Below are positions 60,261-64,000 of a stretch of 64,000 nucleotides of DNA, one piece after another. Under the pieces are notes generated by a model. It searched no databases and was not told the DNA's origin. It saw nothing but the letters and a program-made list of their open reading frames with translations. Each line of letters opens with the position of its first letter. Positions within the stretch are counted from its first letter, which is position 1. The position numbers and the translations under genes are program-made. The stretch lies in assembly GCF_003573695.1 (NCBI RefSeq), contig NC_039364.1, positions 236,151,656 through 236,215,655 of the forward strand, read 5' to 3'. This DNA is from Papaver somniferum (lineage: Eukaryota > Streptophyta > Magnoliopsida > Ranunculales > Papaveraceae).

Positions 60261-61652
60261 TTGTCCATTGAATTTTATACTTTCATTCAGTTACAACCGG
60301 CTATGGTGTTCAATCATGTTACGATGCAAACTTCAATTCTTGATATTCGTAATCTCAAGAAACTACTATCACTCTCTAATCAGGTAAGTTCCGAATCCCC
60401 CCTTTATGATCATCATCACAATTCGGTTTCATCTTCATCAGCATTGTCGTCGTCGTCAGTTATCGGTAATAACAATGATATCTTAAAACAACTGTTACTT
60501 TATCTTCCTAGAAAATCACTATGTAGATTCAAATGTGTATCGAAACAATGGTATTCACTCATTTCAGATGCATATTTCATCCAAAAACATCGCAATTATT
60601 GAAAATACCGGCATCACCACCGTTCTATTCAAGGGCTGTTCTTGCACAAATATTGGCTTAATGAGTATGGGAATAATTTTCCAGAATTTGAATTCATCTC
60701 TATTGATTCGAATGTAGACAGGAATGTTATAACCGCTTCGAATTATCTAAATTTTGCTAATGATCCAGGAGGTTTACAGATTGAACAGTCTTGTAATGGT
60801 CTTTTGTTGTGTAGTACTTTTGGGATATGCAGTAACATAGCAGAATTTGCTCGAAACTATTATGTTTACAATCCAACCACAGGACGGTATACCATCTTAC
60901 CGAGTTCTGAATATAGAAAGCCTGGCTACGGGTCATGTTTCAGTGTTAGTTTAGCTTTCAATCCATTTAGAACACCTCATTACAAGGTTGTTTGCGTTTC
61001 GGAGAGTGACAAAGCAGATGAATGTCAGATTGAAATCTACTACTCCGAAACATGTACATGGAGGCTGGTTGGATATTCATGTAGTTTAACCAATATCTAT
61101 GGTTGTGGTGTGTACTGGAATGGTTTGTTGAATTGGCATAACGTCCATGACTCTTTGGTTTATTTCGATATTGATAGAGAATTAATTGGAGTAGTGCAGA
61201 TGCCAGATAGAACAACGGTTAAGAATAGTTTGTATTTCGGTGCGTGCAAGGGTCGTTTGTATTATGTTGAAACTGATTGCACTGGATGGGCTAATGTTTC
61301 GAGTCTCAATATCTTTGAGATGAAGACTGATTGCACCGGCTGGAATGTAATATACCATGTCGATATCTGGAAATTAAGAGTGCTGTTATATCTTCAGGAA
61401 ATTGGATATAGCAATTTTGGAAATGATGAGTTAAAAGTGTTATTAGTTGATGGTGAAGAAGGAGAAGAGGATGAAGAAGAAGATTCGCCAAAGCTGGTTT
61501 TCCAAGTAAGGGATAAGGTTATATCTTACGATCTTAAAGAGAGTAGCCTCAACAAAGTTTATGACATAGAACCAGTCTTTATCCGTCGGTATTGGCAACA
61601 GTGCAGAATTTTCCATGCTTATCAATATATCAATTCATTGGCTTCTGCGTGA
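60261..61652 (+). pseudogene. F-box protein gene (F-box plus associated interaction domain) with one in-frame stop
   Basis: The 464-codon frame is interrupted only by TGA at 60600-60602. Before it, a Ser-rich N-terminus leads to the F-box DILKQLLLYLPRKSLCRFKC with VSKQWYSLISDAYFIQKH (about 73-110), which binds SKP1 in SCF ubiquitin ligases. After it, in the same frame, comes an F-box-associated domain: EQSCNGLLLCSTFG, YVYNPTTGRYTILP, SVSLAFNPFRTPHYKVVCV, CTWRLVGYSCSL, GVYWNGLLNW and a C-terminal acidic run of Glu/Asp (about 394-405). The product ends at 61652. A strong donor-like CAG/GTAAGT at 60,381-60,388 hints at a 5' intron, so the true start may differ. The stop may be a pseudogene mutation, an assembly error or polymorphic. 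Confidence 0.8.
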
Positions 61653-62312
61653 CAATGAAGTTTGGTACTTCTGGGGATATATACTTGTTTTCATTCAACT
61701 TCACCCCAATCTGTAACTGTTGCCCAAGCTTTGCAGAGTTGAGTATCAGTTTTCAACAGGAGTTAGGTCTTTCTTAACCTAAACATCTTAGAGCCTGCAC
61801 TGTGATATTTTTTGGTGGTTTAGTTTCGACGTAAAGCTGTAAAATCATGTATCTAGCTAACTGATTTAGTTACAGTTTAGAGGGGCCAAAGATGGACTCT
61901 TCGTGTTTTGTTGGTTGCAGTACTAGTACATAACGCATTCACTTCCATTGTCTTCTTGGTGTAATAATTAGGCCTCGTCGGTTGGGTCTTTTGTTTCATT
62001 TTGTACTTTGAATGCTATTGTGTATCCTTTGGTGCTAGTTTGCCTCCTTTCTAGACAGCTTCCATTTTATCGATCCAAAAGTAAAATAAAATTGCAGGTG
62101 CTTTCAGAAGGTCTATGGTAATCTCTCTATTTGGTACCGTGAGCTTCACTATCATGTGTGGGAAACTGATCCGATGTGCTGCTGTTTATGGGGAAACGTT
62201 TTGAGCCGCTATTATTGCTGGTTGTCCTGAATGAAGGTGTTGGTGGAGGCAGAAGTGCTGGAAGAATTTTAGCGACGTTTCTCTTGACGCTGCCTCTGCA
62301 GTAGTTGCCTGT
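61653..62312. other. 3' region of the F-box gene and spacer
   Basis: Probable 3' UTR-like sequence with AATAA-type words (AAGTAAAATAAAATT near 62,080). No other gene was recognised. Confidence 0.4.
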
Positions 62313-62482
62313 TACATGCAAAAAAAACAAAAACAAAACAAAACAAAAAAAGGTATTTTAGAATACCTTAAGTTGGTTCTCCTCCTTCTGAAACCTTCTG
62401 CAAATATGTCGATACCTCGCCTTGAACCCATGACTTTATGGTTACGTGGTATACACTGTACCACTAAGGCTAACCTCTATGG
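62313..62482 (-). mobile_element. Probable tRNA-derived SINE
   Basis: The minus strand shows an A-box-like TTAGTGGTACAGTG and a B-box-like GGGTTCAAGGC about 30 bases apart. A short hairpin GGTATTCTAAAATACC and a tail of TTTTG repeats (CAAAA on the plus strand, 62,320-62,350) follow. The layout is that of a plant SINE. A target duplication could not be confirmed. Confidence 0.5.
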
Positions 62483-62489
62483 TTTTCTA

Positions 62490-62880
62490 ATCTAGCAGCT
62501 AGATTGGCCATCCACGTCAGCTAGGGCAACCTCCTAAGTCTTATGGGATGATTAATCTAGCAGCTAGATTAGAAGACCACGTCAGCGGGACCACCATCTA
62601 GCGCTGAACGGTTCAGCGCTGAGCGCTGTTTGGTTCAGCCCTTTAAATCTCAGCCGTTAGATCAGAAAATTTTATCCAGCGCCGAATGGTTCAGGGTTTT
62701 GGTTACTTTTTGAGCGTTGAACGGTTCAGCTTTTGAAACTAGATGTTAGTTGAACTGCGAGCAAATGCTAGGAGAGAGAAGTAGCAGGTACAGGTGTTAA
62801 CTTTTTTCCCACACTTATTTTTTTATTTGCAACACTTTTTGGCCAATCTAACAGCTCAATCTAGCCCATAGGGATTAGCC
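62490..62880. repeat. Repeat block with AATCTAGCAGCTAGATT and GCTGAACGGTTCAGC palindromes, possible MITE
   Basis: TCTAGCAGCTAGATT occurs near 62,493 and 62,552. GCGCTGAACGGTTCAGCGCT is a near-perfect palindrome at 62,601, with variants at 62,682 and 62,716. A weak inverted copy of the left part (CTATGGGCTAGATTGAGC on the complement) lies near 62,855. Boundaries and class are unclear. Confidence 0.4.
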
Positions 62881-62975
62881 TAAAGACAAGGAGGCGTTGG
62901 TGCCTGAATATCGTTCTCATTCGCTTAGATAGGCTATGGTCCCATGGATCTCTAAAATAGGCTCATCTGTTACAG

Positions 62976-63473
62976 AGGGGATTACCACAAAACCGATGCA
63001 AACCGCGTTACACTATCATGTCCACCAGGATAAAAGTTCATTCATAAGCTCATCTTTTAAAGATATCTGTGTTGGTTGAAAAAAACGGGTATTTCAGTAG
63101 ATCCAAAAATTCTCGTAAAACAAGATTTTCCATGCCATTTCAATATCTCATAATTATTATTAGATTTTTCATCTAATTAAATATTATTTTTATTATTAGA
63201 TAAAGAGTATTACATTAACTAGTTGGTCAGTTGCGGAGGAGATTACCAGAAAACCGATGCAAACCGGGTTACACTATCATGTCCACCAGGATAAAAGTTC
63301 ATTCATAAAATCATCTTTTTGGTTGAGCAAAACGGATATTTCAGTAGATCCAAAAATTCTCGTAAAACAAGATTTTCCATGCCATTTCAATATCTCACAA
63401 TTATTATTATATTTTTCATCTAATTAAATATTATTTTTTATTATTAGATAAAGAGTATTACATTAACTAGTTG
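62976..63473. repeat. Direct tandem duplication of about 245 bases
   Basis: Copies at about 62976-63224 and 63236-63473 share AAAACCGATGCAAACCG, ATCATGTCCACCAGGATAAA, TTTCAGTAGATCCAAAAATT and the terminal TTACATTAACTAGTTG. Small indels distinguish them. Confidence 0.9.
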
Positions 63474-64000
63474 AAAGCCATATAGAGCACCAACAGAAAA
63501 ATATCTTCTTCTCTCAGAGTTTTCTCTTTCCTCCGAGTTTTGCTCTGCAACTCGGGGTGACCGAGTCACACCAAAATCCACCATTAATATCACCTCCATC
63601 AAAGAAATGCAACCAGCAATTCAAAGATGATGAACCAAAGATTTGAAATTGTCAAACTACTAGTTATGTGTTTTTCGTCTTGATTTAGTCTGAAAGAATC
63701 AAACTATCTCCAGTTAGCAAGAGAGATGCCCTAGGTTGGGTTTGGATTTCAATTCTTCAATGGGTTCTAACTGTGAGATTGTTTAATTTGGTTTCTTTGA
63801 TAGTTTTTAATCACTCTTGTATCATTCAGTTTTGTGTTTTTTGTTTCTCTGCTGCATAAACTTAATTAACAGGAACCCTTTTTTTGGCTACCCAGTAGCC
63901 ATGAAGAAAAAAAAGAAAAAAATTAACAGTGTTCTATCTATGGGGGAAGCATCAACTATAACAAATTTCAGGAATCGGGTCAAGAGTCTAAACTTTTACA
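63474..64000. other. Right edge of window, nothing recognised
   Basis: A pyrimidine-rich stretch near 63,506-63,545 could be a gene leader, but no coding frame follows inside the window. Confidence 0.4.

Overview
The window reads as nuclear DNA of a flowering plant. It carries a large plastid insertion at its left end, and the rest is transposon-rich chromosome with two recognisable host genes. The case for nuclear rather than organellar DNA is that the plastid genes are riddled with stops and frameshifts, and that they sit beside CACTA elements, MITEs, SINEs, LINE-like reverse transcriptases, an F-box gene and an inositol phosphate kinase gene. Species cannot be fixed from the sequence alone.

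Region 1 (1 to about 22,865) is a nuclear plastid insertion (NUPT). After a short rpoB piece it runs in plastome order through one inverted-repeat end into the large single-copy region: ycf15, ycf2, trnI-CAU, rpl23, rpl2, truncated rps19 (the IRa/LSC border), trnH-GUG, psbA, trnK-UUU with matK, rps16, trnQ-UUG, psbK, psbI, trnS-GCU, trnG-UCC, trnR-UCU and the 3' part of atpA. About 1.8 kb of foreign DNA lies between psbK and psbI. ycf2, rpl2, psbA, matK, rps16 and atpA are broken. psbK, psbI and rpl23 still have open frames, but nothing suggests that they work in the nucleus.

Region 2 (22,866 to 34,418) is transposon debris: GC-rich repeat DNA resembling LTR-retrotransposon sequence, a 2,364-bp CACTA element with an ATC target duplication (23,235-25,598), a piece of a reverse transcriptase C-terminus (30.2-30.7 kb) and an RNase H remnant.

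Region 3 (34,419 to 46,995) is a 12,577-bp non-autonomous CACTA element with a perfect TTC target duplication. It has captured an exon resembling mitochondrial processing peptidase alpha. Most of its body is a tandem array of about 549-bp units (18 start points counted), and each unit carries splice-site-like borders. The element landed inside an RNase H reading frame that resumes on the other side.

Region 4 (47.2 to 52 kb) has five small elements in 2.4 kb (two Stowaway-like MITEs, a tRNA-type SINE with perfect target duplication, two TTA-flanked MITEs), followed by an intact intronless ITPK gene on the minus strand.

Region 5 (52.5 to 58 kb) is a head-to-tail nest of non-LTR retrotransposon copies. 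One is nearly full length: an N-terminal Cys/His stretch, a reverse transcriptase with YLDD, a CCHC knuckle and a C-terminal endonuclease-like P-D..D pattern. The others are 5'-truncated and abut A/T-rich or TAA-repeat tails. This architecture resembles R2-type elements rather than the L1/RTE types usual in plants.

Region 6 (58 to 64 kb) has a further Stowaway copy, another MITE, an F-box gene with one in-frame stop, a probable SINE and a 250-bp tandem duplication. Two runs of N (5,812-5,976 and 56,380-56,505) are both flanked by poly-C, and both fall where the coding sequence on the two sides appears contiguous.
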